In this document: positions 1-6,161 of the stretch, in pieces
How the letters are laid out: the number at the start of each line of letters is the position of its first letter
Position numbering within the stretch: the first letter of the stretch is position 1
DNA from: Oscillospiraceae bacterium
GTDB lineage: Bacteria > Bacillota_A > Clostridia > Oscillospirales > CAG-272
DNA length: 9,719 nt
NCBI GenBank assembly: GCA_015064425.1
Contig: SVSF01000065.1
Location: 1-9,719 of the forward strand
Direction: 5' to 3'
Made by a program: the position numbers and the translations under genes
The notes under the pieces: model-generated
What the model saw: the letters and a program-made list of their open reading frames with translations, nothing else
Database searches by the model: none
Told to the model about the DNA's origin: nothing

Positions 1-576
1 GGAGTGTGGAACCATGAACTTATCGTCAAATCCCCTAAAGAGTATAGATGTCTTCTTTTCTACTCTGTGTGGGAAAACACCCGATATCTTTTTTTTAAGC
101 GGATATTTCTTTATGCCGTAATGGTAATAAAGACCCGCCTGAGCACCCCAACAAATGTGGAAGGTACTGTGGACGTGGGTCTTGCTCCATTCCATTATCG
201 TACAGAGCTCATCCCAGTATTCAACCTCCTCAAAGGGGAGATTTTCCACGGGGGCTCCGGTTATGATCATTCCGTCAAAGTATCTGTCTCTTACATATTC
301 AAAAGTTTTATAAAAGGCTAAAAGATGTTCTTTTGAAGTGTTTTTTGATTCATGTGAGCTGGTGTGTATAAGCTCCATTTCTATCTGGAGAGGGGTGTTT
401 CCGAGAAGTCTTGCCAGTTGAGTTTCGGTGTCTATTTTTGTTGGCATAAGATTGAGAACGAGAAGCTTCAAGGGTCGGATATCCTGGGTGATCGCTCTGG
501 TTTCCGTCATTACGAATATGTTCTCATCCGCAAGAGTCTTAACGGCGGGAAGTGCGTTTGGTATTTTTATTGGCAT
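1..576 (-). CDS. metA: Homoserine O-acetyltransferase, MetA family (3' end cut by window edge)
   Basis: Activates homoserine by O-acylation, the committed step of methionine synthesis, in the cytoplasm. The 192 visible residues read from [15 protein letters not shown] to a [10 protein letters not shown] segment and align by eye with E. coli MetA throughout. Family length is about 300 residues, so roughly a third is missing, including the expected His/Glu of the catalytic triad. The nucleophile Cys142 is visible in [10 protein letters not shown]. Residue 111 is Glu (TGAPVE, 106-111). In characterised MetA proteins Glu at this position goes with acetyl-CoA and Gly with succinyl-CoA, so I infer an acetyltransferase despite the common 'succinyltransferase' label. 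The start is set by a GGAGG six bases upstream. It follows metY by 12 bases, and MetY would consume O-acetylhomoserine, which supports the acetyl assignment. Family is very sure; acyl donor is inferred. Confidence 0.95.
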   Translation of the reverse strand, partial: MPIKIPNALPAVKTLADENIFVMTETRAITQDIRPLKLLVLNLMPTKIDTETQLARLLGNTPLQIEMELIHTSSHESKNTSKEHLLAFYKTFEYVRDRYFDGMIITGAPVENLPFEEVEYWDELCTIMEWSKTHVHSTFHICWGAQAGLYYHYGIKKYPLKKKISGVFPHRVEKKTSILFRGFDDKFMVPHS

Positions 577-582
577 TGGTGT

Positions 583-587
583 CCTCC
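583..587 (-). promoter_or_regulatory. Ribosome binding site of metA
   Basis: GGAGG on the minus strand, six bases before the metA ATG and one base beyond the metY stop codon. It fixes the metA start and shows that metA is translated from its own strong site within a metY-metA transcript. Confidence 0.8.
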
Positions 588-588
588 G

Positions 589-1872
589 TCAGATCTTTTC
601 AAGAGCCTGCTTAATATCTTCGATAAGGTCATCGGCATTTTCGAGTCCGCATGAATAACGCACAAGGTCGGGAGAAACGCCTGCTGCTTTAAGTTCCTCA
701 TCATTCATCTGTCTGTGAGTTGCACTTGCGGGGTGGAGACAGCATGTACGTGCATCTGCAACGTGGGTCTCTATAGCTGCTATCTTAAGACTCTTCATAA
801 ATTTTTCTGCAGCGGGTCTGCCGCCTTTTACTCCGAAGCTGACGACTCCGCAGGAACCGTTTGGAAGATATTTTTGAGCCAGATCGTAATATTTGCTGCT
901 CTTTAGACCGCTGTAATTTACCCATGCCACCTTATCGGAACATTCAAGGAACTGCGCTACAGCCATAGCGTTTTCGCAATGACGCTTCATTCTTACATGC
1001 AGGCTTTCTATTCCGAGGTTGAGAAGGAAAGCACTTTGAGGGGACTGTACAGAACCGAAATCGCGCATGAGTTGCGCGGTAGCCTTGGTTATAAATGCTC
1101 CGCCGAGGCCGAATCTTTCGGTATAAGTAACGCCGTGATAGCTGTCATCGGGAGTACAGAGTCCGGGGAATTTATCGGGATATTTCGTCCAATCGAATTT
1201 ACCTGAATCCACTATACATCCGCCTACTGCAGCACCGTGTCCGTCAAGATACTTGGTAGTGGAATGTGTAACGATATCGGCACCCCATTCAAAGGGGCGG
1301 CAGTTAATGGGTGTAGGGAAGGTATTGTCTATTATAAGAGGGCATCCGTGCGCGTGTGCTGCTTTAGCAAATTTTTCGATATCGAGAACCGTAAGAGCGG
1401 GGTTGGCAATAGTCTCGCCGAATACTGCCTTTGTGTTGGGTCTGAAAGCTGCATTCAGCTCTTCTTCCGTGCAGTCGGGATCTACGAAGGTGAATTCAAT
1501 ACCCATTCTCTTCATGGTGACTGCAAAGAGATTGTAGGTTCCGCCGTATATTGTTGAAGAGGATACTACGTGATCTCCGCAAGATGCTATGTTAAACACG
1601 GCATAGAAAGATGCCGCCTGACCCGAAGAGGTGAGCATTGCTGCGGTACCGCCTTCGAGAGCACATATTTTAGCTGCTACGGTATCACATGTCGGGTTTT
1701 GCAGACGGGAGTAAAAATATCCGTTTGCTTCAAGATCGAAGAGCTTTGCCATCTCTTCGCTGGTGTCGTATTTGAAGGTGGTACTCTGGATTATCGGTAT
1801 TTGTCTGGGCTCACCGTTTCCGGGAGTGTAGCCGCCTTGAATGCATTTAGTCTCTATTCTGAGTTCGCTCAT
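589..1872 (-). CDS. metY: O-acetylhomoserine aminocarboxypropyltransferase (sulfhydrylase)
   Basis: PLP enzyme of the Cys/Met metabolism family, 427 residues. It would convert O-acetylhomoserine and sulfide to homocysteine in the cytoplasm. The PLP-binding Lys is K207 (THSTTKYLDGHG), the Asp contacting the pyridine nitrogen is D182 (IIDNTFPTP), and the phosphate-side motif YSRLQNPT is at 54-61. R405 (VRYSCGLE) is the likely substrate-carboxylate ligand. The extra segment around 225-265 (FDWTKYPDKFP, PDDSYHGV) and the length over 420 fit MetY rather than cystathionine gamma-synthase or methionine gamma-lyase, which are shorter. An upstream in-frame ATG at 1983 is rejected because it lies inside the preceding gene. 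The chosen ATG has AGGAG six bases upstream. It lies between a membrane-protein gene (13 bases) and metA (12 bases). The C-terminal RYSCGLE differs slightly from the usual RLSVGxE. O-acetylserine or other sulfide acceptors cannot be excluded. Confidence 0.95.
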   Translation of the reverse strand: MSELRIETKCIQGGYTPGNGEPRQIPIIQSTTFKYDTSEEMAKLFDLEANGYFYSRLQNPTCDTVAAKICALEGGTAAMLTSSGQAASFYAVFNIASCGDHVVSSSTIYGGTYNLFAVTMKRMGIEFTFVDPDCTEEELNAAFRPNTKAVFGETIANPALTVLDIEKFAKAAHAHGCPLIIDNTFPTPINCRPFEWGADIVTHSTTKYLDGHGAAVGGCIVDSGKFDWTKYPDKFPGLCTPDDSYHGVTYTERFGLGGAFITKATAQLMRDFGSVQSPQSAFLLNLGIESLHVRMKRHCENAMAVAQFLECSDKVAWVNYSGLKSSKYYDLAQKYLPNGSCGVVSFGVKGGRPAAEKFMKSLKIAAIETHVADARTCCLHPASATHRQMNDEELKAAGVSPDLVRYSCGLENADDLIEDIKQALEKI

Positions 1873-1878
1873 TTTTAG

Positions 1879-1883
1879 CTCCT
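1879..1883 (-). promoter_or_regulatory. Ribosome binding site of metY
   Basis: AGGAG on the minus strand, six bases before the ATG at 1872, lying just after the stop codon of the upstream membrane-protein gene. It decides the metY start over the longer reading frame beginning at 1983. Confidence 0.8.
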
Positions 1884-1885
1884 TT

Positions 1886-2317
1886 TTATTTGTATATTCC
1901 TTTGTAATCCTGCTTTTTCGCCGAATTGCTTTTTTTAATGGCGTTGATGAGGAAGTAAACTCCCACAGCGGCAAAATAGACAACGCAGAACATTACGAAT
2001 AGGAAGAATATAACGCTGAATTCGGATGAATATTTTCCGATAATGACAAAAGAAAGGAAGAATGACAGAGCACAACAAAGAAAATGGAGTGCCCATTTTA
2101 ATACGGTGTTGAGCTTCTTTACGGAAAGCACAAACCCCGAAAGTCCGATTCCTGCGGAAAAAGCAAATATTTTAAACACGTCTACCGCTTTAATGGCTGC
2201 TGTGTCGTAATTAAGAATAGTGCTCGCAAGAATTATGAAGGGAAGTATTATTAAAGTAAATACTGTGCATGTGGGATAGAGAAAGCCGTATACCAGCTTG
2301 TTAAAGAATTTTTCCAT
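1886..2317 (-). CDS. Small four-helix membrane protein of unknown function
   Basis: I do not recognise this 143-residue protein with certainty. It shows four hydrophobic segments, roughly 9-33, 47-66, 73-94 and 100-126, with a Lys-rich C-terminal tail (KKSNSAKKQDYKGIYK) and a KK pair between helices 2 and 3. It is thus probably an integral inner-membrane protein without a cleaved signal. Size, topology and the LHF motif opening helix 3 faintly recall the DUF3021 proteins of Firmicutes, but that is an impression only. The ATG at 2317 is preferred over an in-frame ATG at 2380 because AGAGG lies six bases before it, and because the longer frame would run across the leftward promoter. It is the first gene of the transcript, followed after 13 bases by metY and then metA. 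Co-transcription hints at a role linked to sulfur or methionine, but nothing in the sequence shows one. Confidence 0.8.
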   Translation of the reverse strand: MEKFFNKLVYGFLYPTCTVFTLIILPFIILASTILNYDTAAIKAVDVFKIFAFSAGIGLSGFVLSVKKLNTVLKWALHFLCCALSFFLSFVIIGKYSSEFSVIFFLFVMFCVVYFAAVGVYFLINAIKKSNSAKKQDYKGIYK

Positions 2318-2348
2318 AATACACCTCTGAAAAAAATATACGGTAATG

Positions 2349-2377
2349 ATTATATCACAAAAATATGAATAAAACAA
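2349..2377 (-). promoter_or_regulatory. Sigma-A promoter of the membrane protein-metY-metA operon
   Basis: On the minus strand, TTGTTT (2377-2372), a 17-base spacer and a perfect TATAAT (2354-2349) preceded by TGA, making an extended -10. Transcription should begin near 2342, giving a leader of only about 25 bases before the ATG at 2317. The -35 matches three of six consensus bases, and the extended -10 could compensate. The leader leaves no room for a SAM riboswitch or T-box. Confidence 0.7.
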
Positions 2378-2434
2378 CAAATTATTTTTTTCTTGTACAG
2401 CCGCTAAAAATTACACTTCGAACCCGTATTTACC

Positions 2435-2463
2435 TTGACATAAAAAGGAAAACATTGTATAAT
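2435..2463 (+). promoter_or_regulatory. Consensus sigma-A promoter of the nusB operon
   Basis: TTGACA (2435-2440), exactly 17 bases, then TATAAT (2458-2463): a full match to the housekeeping consensus. The start point would be near 2470, giving a leader of about 50 bases before nusB. No other comparable promoter is visible before the following seven genes, so this is probably the main promoter of the whole rightward operon. Confidence 0.85.
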
Positions 2464-2511
2464 AAACTGATACATTATAATATTAAAGAAATATTTTTGC
2501 ATTACCTTAAC

Positions 2512-2517
2512 GGGGGA
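2512..2517 (+). promoter_or_regulatory. Ribosome binding site of nusB
   Basis: GGGGGA four bases before the ATG at 2522. It is G-rich rather than the canonical AGGAGG, but placed correctly to set this start. Confidence 0.65.
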
Positions 2518-2521
2518 CAGT

Positions 2522-2929
2522 ATGAACAGACGCAAAGCACGCAGCACAGCTCTTGAAATGCTATATGAATCGAGCTTTCACACAGATATGGATATGAACG
2601 AATTTTATGCTCTTACCATAGAAGATCACGGCACAGAGGATGACGAATACCTCAAAAAGATCTTTTTGGGAGTACATGAGCAAGCAGAAAGGATCGACTC
2701 CATGATCGCGGAAAGTGCGGTCGGCTGGAGTTTTGAGAGACTTTCAAGAATGTCTTTGGCAATTATGAGAATTGCGGTATATGAAATGGTCAACGTAGAG
2801 GATGTAGCCTACAATATTGCTATAAACGAAGCGGTGGAACTTGCAAAGACTTATGATCACGACAAGGCTCCAAAATTTATAAACGGCGTACTCAATACCA
2901 TTGCCGAAAAAGAAGGACTGAAATCGTAA
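2522..2929 (+). CDS. nusB: Transcription antitermination factor NusB
   Basis: All-helical RNA-binding protein of 135 residues, the usual NusB length. NusB with NusE (ribosomal protein S10) binds boxA RNA and supports antitermination on rRNA operons. The N-terminal RRKARSTALEMLYE (3-16) is the Arg-rich first helix. The core WSFERLSRMSLAIMRIAVYE (69-88) and the C-terminal INEAVELAKTY and FINGVLNTIAEK (101-130) are classic family blocks. It is the first gene after the consensus promoter, and its stop codon directly abuts the GTG start of the next gene, indicating translational coupling. In many Clostridia an Asp23-family gene precedes nusB; here a divergent methionine operon lies there instead. 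Very sure. Confidence 0.97.
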   Translation: MNRRKARSTALEMLYESSFHTDMDMNEFYALTIEDHGTEDDEYLKKIFLGVHEQAERIDSMIAESAVGWSFERLSRMSLAIMRIAVYEMVNVEDVAYNIAINEAVELAKTYDHDKAPKFINGVLNTIAEKEGLKS

Positions 2930-3832
2930 GTGAAATATTATCTCGGCATAGATACGAGCAACTATACCACTTCTCTCGCAGTAGCCGACGAGACGGGAAT
3001 AGTTGAAAATATAAAGATCCCTCTGAGCGTAAAGGAGGGGGAGAGAGGACTCAGGCAGAGCGACGCTCTCTTTCAACACAACGTAAATCTTCCGATAGCA
3101 TTTGAACGGTTGGGGGATTATTCTTTTGAAGCACTGGGTTATTCGCTCAGACCCAGGGATGTAGAGGGCTCATATATGCCTTGCTTTCTTGCGGGAACTC
3201 TTGCGGGGATCGCCGCGGCAAAGACGGCGGGTATAAAAAGCTACGCCTTTTCACATCAAGCGGGCCACATAAGGGCGGCTCTCTACAGTAGCGGCAGAGA
3301 GAATCTTATCGGTTCCGAATTTATTGCTTTTCACGTTTCGGGAGGAACGACGGAGCTCCTTCACGTTAAAAATGACACTATAAGCAAGATCGGCGGAACC
3401 GAAGATATAAATGCGGGACAGCTGATAGACAGAAGCGGAGTCCTTATGGGAATGACTTTCCCATGCGGGGCAGAAATGGAGAGGCTTGCGGGTGAAGCTT
3501 TCGAAAGACCCAAAGTATGTGTAAGAGGTCTTGTCTGCAATCTTTCCGGCGCCGAAAACAAAGTAAAAGAATTTATAGAAAAAGGTGCGGATAGGGAAAG
3601 CGTATCCGCATACGTTATAGATTTCGTAAAGCTGAGCCTTGATGCCCTTTGCGAAAACGCTTTGAAGGAATACGGAAAGCTCCCTCTCATATTTGCGGGA
3701 GGGGTAATGAGCAACGGCATTATCAAAGCATATATGAAAGAAAAATACGGGGCGGATTTTGCAGAACCGCAGTTTTCCGCAGATAATGCGGCGGGAACGG
3801 CACTTTTGTGCAGAGACGCTCACAGAGGCTGA
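2930..3832 (+). CDS. TsaD/Kae1-like ASKHA-fold paralog (peptidase M22-like)
   Basis: A 300-residue relative of TsaD (Kae1/Gcp), the ATPase-fold subunit that makes the t6A modification of tRNA, but a shorter and divergent paralog. Visible elements in order are: GIDTSNYTTSLAV (6-18, phosphate loop, where TsaD has ETSCDET); SHQAGH (108-113), whose H109 and H113 match the TsaD metal ligands; SGGTTEL (137-143); DINAGQLID (159-167); FPCGAEMERLA (177-187); AGGVMSN (256-262); and SADNAAGTA (283-291), whose D285 matches the third metal ligand. Nucleotide and metal binding thus look retained. Start is GTG directly after the nusB stop, with AAGGA twelve bases upstream. It sits between nusB and xseA, as such genes do in other Clostridia. 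Older names (O-sialoglycoprotein endopeptidase) are misleading. The true TsaD is expected elsewhere in the genome, and the function of this paralog is unknown to me. Confidence 0.88.
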   Translation: MKYYLGIDTSNYTTSLAVADETGIVENIKIPLSVKEGERGLRQSDALFQHNVNLPIAFERLGDYSFEALGYSLRPRDVEGSYMPCFLAGTLAGIAAAKTAGIKSYAFSHQAGHIRAALYSSGRENLIGSEFIAFHVSGGTTELLHVKNDTISKIGGTEDINAGQLIDRSGVLMGMTFPCGAEMERLAGEAFERPKVCVRGLVCNLSGAENKVKEFIEKGADRESVSAYVIDFVKLSLDALCENALKEYGKLPLIFAGGVMSNGIIKAYMKEKYGADFAEPQFSADNAAGTALLCRDAHRG

Positions 3833-3835
3833 AGA

Positions 3836-5062
3836 ATGGATATAAACGAGAAAAATATACTGACCGTCACTCAGCTGAATGAGTACGTGAAATATCTTAT
3901 CGACAGTTCTCCGATGCTTAACAGAGTATACGTAAGGGGAGAAATATCTAACTTTACAAACCATTACAAATCGGGGCATTTTTATTTTACTCTCAAAGAC
4001 GGAGGCGGTCTCGTTAAGGCTGTAATGTTTGCATCTGCTGCGCAGAAGCTTAAATTTGCTCCCGAAAACGGTATGAAGGTGCTCGTTTCGGGCAGAGTTT
4101 CCGTTTTCCCCAGAGATGGACAGTATCAGCTATATTGCGACGGTATGGAGCCTGACGGAATCGGTGCTCTTTACGTTGCCTTTGAACAACTGAAAAAGAG
4201 ACTTGAGGCAGAGGGGCTTTTTGCGGAATCCCATAAAAAACCTCTTCCGAAGATACCCTATAAGATAGGCATAGTTACTTCTCCCACCGGAGCTGCCATA
4301 AGAGATATGATAAATGTCAGCGGAAGGCGCTTTCCCATGGCATCTCTCGTGCTTTTCCCGGCGTTGGTGCAGGGAGAAGGGGCTGCCGCTTCGATAGTTG
4401 AGGGTATAGAGTACTTCAATAAGAGAGACGATATAGATCTTATCATCATCGGACGCGGAGGCGGTTCTATAGAGGATCTTTGGGCATTCAACGAAGAGTC
4501 TGTGGCTTATGCGGTATACCGCTCCGCGAAGCCGATAATATCCGCCGTTGGACACGAGACGGATTTTACCATAAGCGATTTTGTTGCCGATAAGAGAGCT
4601 CCTACACCGTCTGCAGCGGCAGAGCTTGCCGTACCCGATTCAACGGATCTGCGGAGACAAATAGGCAATATTATCGGAAGAATGGAGATACTTATAAGCG
4701 CCAGCTTTGAAAAGCGCAGACAGAAGCTGAAACAACTTTCCGAAAGTAAGGTGCTTTCTTCTCCGGAGCATATAGTAGACGAGAAGAGAATGACTCTCAT
4801 CTCAATAGAAAAACAGCTTGAGTCTGCGGAAAAACTCATACTTTCATCGAAGAAGAACGGATTTGTGAGACTTACCGCAAAGCTTGAGGCTCTCAACCCG
4901 ATGTCGGTCGTATCCCGCGGTTATGTAGTGGCATCAAACGAAAAGGGCGAGGTGCTTAAAAGCGTCGACAGCCTCCGGGTGGGAGATAACTTCAGTATTC
5001 GTATGACTGACGGAACTTTGGATGCAAGTGTTAAGGGAAAGAGGAAGATTGAAAATGGCTGA
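3836..5062 (+). CDS. xseA: Exodeoxyribonuclease VII large subunit
   Basis: Catalytic subunit of exonuclease VII, which degrades single-stranded DNA from both ends to oligonucleotides and acts in mismatch repair and DNA damage tolerance in the cytoplasm. At 408 residues it is full length. An N-terminal OB-fold lies at about 7-105 (VTQLNEYVKYLID, VRGEISNF, GHFYFTLKD). The catalytic domain carries IGIVTSPTGAAIRD (144-157), the IIIGRGGGSIEDLWAFN block (203-219), AVGHETDFTISDFVADKRAPTPSAAAE (237-263, with H240, D243 and D248), then a long charged helical region (270-350) expected to form the coiled coil that binds XseB. A C-terminal strand region with LNPMSVVSRGY (353-363) follows. AGAGG lies seven bases before the ATG; the gap to the preceding stop is three bases. 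xseB overlaps its end. Very sure. Confidence 0.98.
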   Translation: MDINEKNILTVTQLNEYVKYLIDSSPMLNRVYVRGEISNFTNHYKSGHFYFTLKDGGGLVKAVMFASAAQKLKFAPENGMKVLVSGRVSVFPRDGQYQLYCDGMEPDGIGALYVAFEQLKKRLEAEGLFAESHKKPLPKIPYKIGIVTSPTGAAIRDMINVSGRRFPMASLVLFPALVQGEGAAASIVEGIEYFNKRDDIDLIIIGRGGGSIEDLWAFNEESVAYAVYRSAKPIISAVGHETDFTISDFVADKRAPTPSAAAELAVPDSTDLRRQIGNIIGRMEILISASFEKRRQKLKQLSESKVLSSPEHIVDEKRMTLISIEKQLESAEKLILSSKKNGFVRLTAKLEALNPMSVVSRGYVVASNEKGEVLKSVDSLRVGDNFSIRMTDGTLDASVKGKRKIENG

Positions 5063-5294
5063 TAAAGATAAAATGAGCTTCGAAGAAGCTATTGCAAGAC
5101 TTGAAAATATAGTAAGGGCATTGGAGAGCGGCACGGCGCCTTTGGACTCCTCTCTGGAACTTTTTGAAGAGGGAGTCTCTCTTGTAAAGCTCTGCAACGA
5201 AAAGCTTGACAATGTCGAACAGAAGATAAAGATCCTTATAAAGGGCAAGGACGGAGAATATGATGAGCGCGAATTTAACAGAACTGAAGAGTAA
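5055..5294 (+). CDS. xseB: Exodeoxyribonuclease VII small subunit
   Basis: A 79-residue two-helix protein that packs in multiple copies on the coiled-coil arm of XseA. The block MSFEEAIARLENIVRALESG (7-26) followed by LDSSLELFEEGVSLVKLCNEKLDNVEQKI is the family signature. An in-frame ATG 33 bases upstream lies within xseA and would add residues unlike any XseB; GAGGAAG at 5041-5047 favours the ATG at 5055. It overlaps the xseA stop by eight bases, so the two subunits are probably translationally coupled to keep a fixed ratio. Very sure. Confidence 0.96.
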   Translation: MADKDKMSFEEAIARLENIVRALESGTAPLDSSLELFEEGVSLVKLCNEKLDNVEQKIKILIKGKDGEYDEREFNRTEE

Positions 5295-6159
5295 GCTTAA
5301 AGAAAATGCGGAGCTTACCGATAAGGCGCTCGTTTCATTTCTCGATAAGGAAACTCCCGGATATGAGGTATTGAAGGAATCTATGCTTTACAGCGTAATG
5401 GCAGGGGGAAAAAGGATAAGACCCTTTCTTGTTTTGGAATTCTGCCGTCTTTTCGGCGGTAAGCCCGAAGCGGCACTTCCTTTTGCGGCAGCTGTGGAGA
5501 TGATCCATTCTTCGTCTTTGATACACGATGACCTGCCTTGCATGGATGATGATGATCTCAGACGAGGCAAGCCCACCAATCACAAGGTATACGGTGAGGC
5601 AAATGCGCTTCTCGCAGGGGATGCATTGCTTATTTATGCTTTTTCCGTCGCAACCCAAAACGATATCGCACGTCCAAAAGATGTTATAAGAGCGGTAAGA
5701 GCTTTGAGCGAGAGCGCGGGCTACAGAGGAATGGTGGCGGGTCAGGTCATAGACTTGATAGGCGAAGAGACAAAATACGGGATCGACACACTCAAATATA
5801 TGCAGAGCCTTAAGACGGGCAAGCTTATTGAGGTATCCTGTCTTATGGGATGCTATGCGGCGGGAGTTGAGGATGAAGCCATTCTTAGAGATGCCGCTGA
5901 ATATGCCAACAAAATAGGACTTTGCTTCCAGATAGTGGATGATGTTCTTGATGTTATAGGAGACGAAAAGCTTCTCGGAAAGCCTATCGGTTCGGATAAG
6001 GAAAACGATAAGAATACCTTTATGAGCTTCTATTCTGTGGAGGAAGCGCTGAAATATGCGGGAGAGCTTACGGGAGAGGCAAAAGCGGCTGTCTTGAAAT
6101 ATGATGGAAGCGAATTGCTCTGCACTCTCGCGGACTATCTCCTTTCCAGAAAGAACTGA
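5263..6159 (+). CDS. ispA: Farnesyl diphosphate synthase-type polyprenyl synthetase
   Basis: Short-chain trans-prenyltransferase of 298 residues that condenses isopentenyl diphosphate with DMAPP and then GPP to farnesyl diphosphate, feeding undecaprenyl carrier and quinone synthesis. The first Asp-rich motif HDDLPCMDDDDLRRGK (88-103) has the bacterial FPP-synthase form with two extra residues between aspartates. The second is QIVDDVLD (223-230). GGKRIRP (48-54) binds IPP and KTGKLIE (184-190) the diphosphate. Two adjacent ATGs exist (5260, 5263). I chose the second because GGAG at 5253-5256 is six bases from it but only three from the first. The gene begins inside xseB (32-base overlap). Product chain length (C10, C15 or C20) cannot be fixed by eye, though the motif form fits C15. 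The common next gene dxs is missing here. Confidence 0.96.
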   Translation: MSANLTELKSKLKENAELTDKALVSFLDKETPGYEVLKESMLYSVMAGGKRIRPFLVLEFCRLFGGKPEAALPFAAAVEMIHSSSLIHDDLPCMDDDDLRRGKPTNHKVYGEANALLAGDALLIYAFSVATQNDIARPKDVIRAVRALSESAGYRGMVAGQVIDLIGEETKYGIDTLKYMQSLKTGKLIEVSCLMGCYAAGVEDEAILRDAAEYANKIGLCFQIVDDVLDVIGDEKLLGKPIGSDKENDKNTFMSFYSVEEALKYAGELTGEAKAAVLKYDGSELLCTLADYLLSRKN

Positions 6160-6161
6160 AA

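Noticed and set aside
1873..1983. 37-residue N-terminal extension of MetY
   Set aside because: Lies within the upstream membrane-protein gene, and a good ribosome binding site precedes the internal ATG at 1872.
2318..2380. 21-residue N-terminal extension of the membrane protein
   Set aside because: Would cover the TATAAT at 2349-2354, while the ATG at 2317 has a suitable AGAGG.
1860..2440. SAM riboswitch (S-box) or T-box ahead of the methionine genes
   Set aside because: No conserved core such as a GAGGTGGAGGG-like stretch and no terminator hairpin found on the minus strand by eye.
2365..2556. 63-codon plus-strand open frame across the intergenic region
   Set aside because: Crosses both promoters and enters nusB out of frame; no ribosome binding site or homology visible.
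2930..3832. Calling the TsaD-like gene tsaD itself or an O-sialoglycoprotein endopeptidase
   Set aside because: The N-terminal ETSCDET motif is replaced and the length is short, so plain tsaD is not justified; the protease name is a historical misannotation of the family.
3251..3979. 242-codon open frame on the minus strand
   Set aside because: In-register antisense of the TsaD-like gene and the xseA start; no recognisable protein family.
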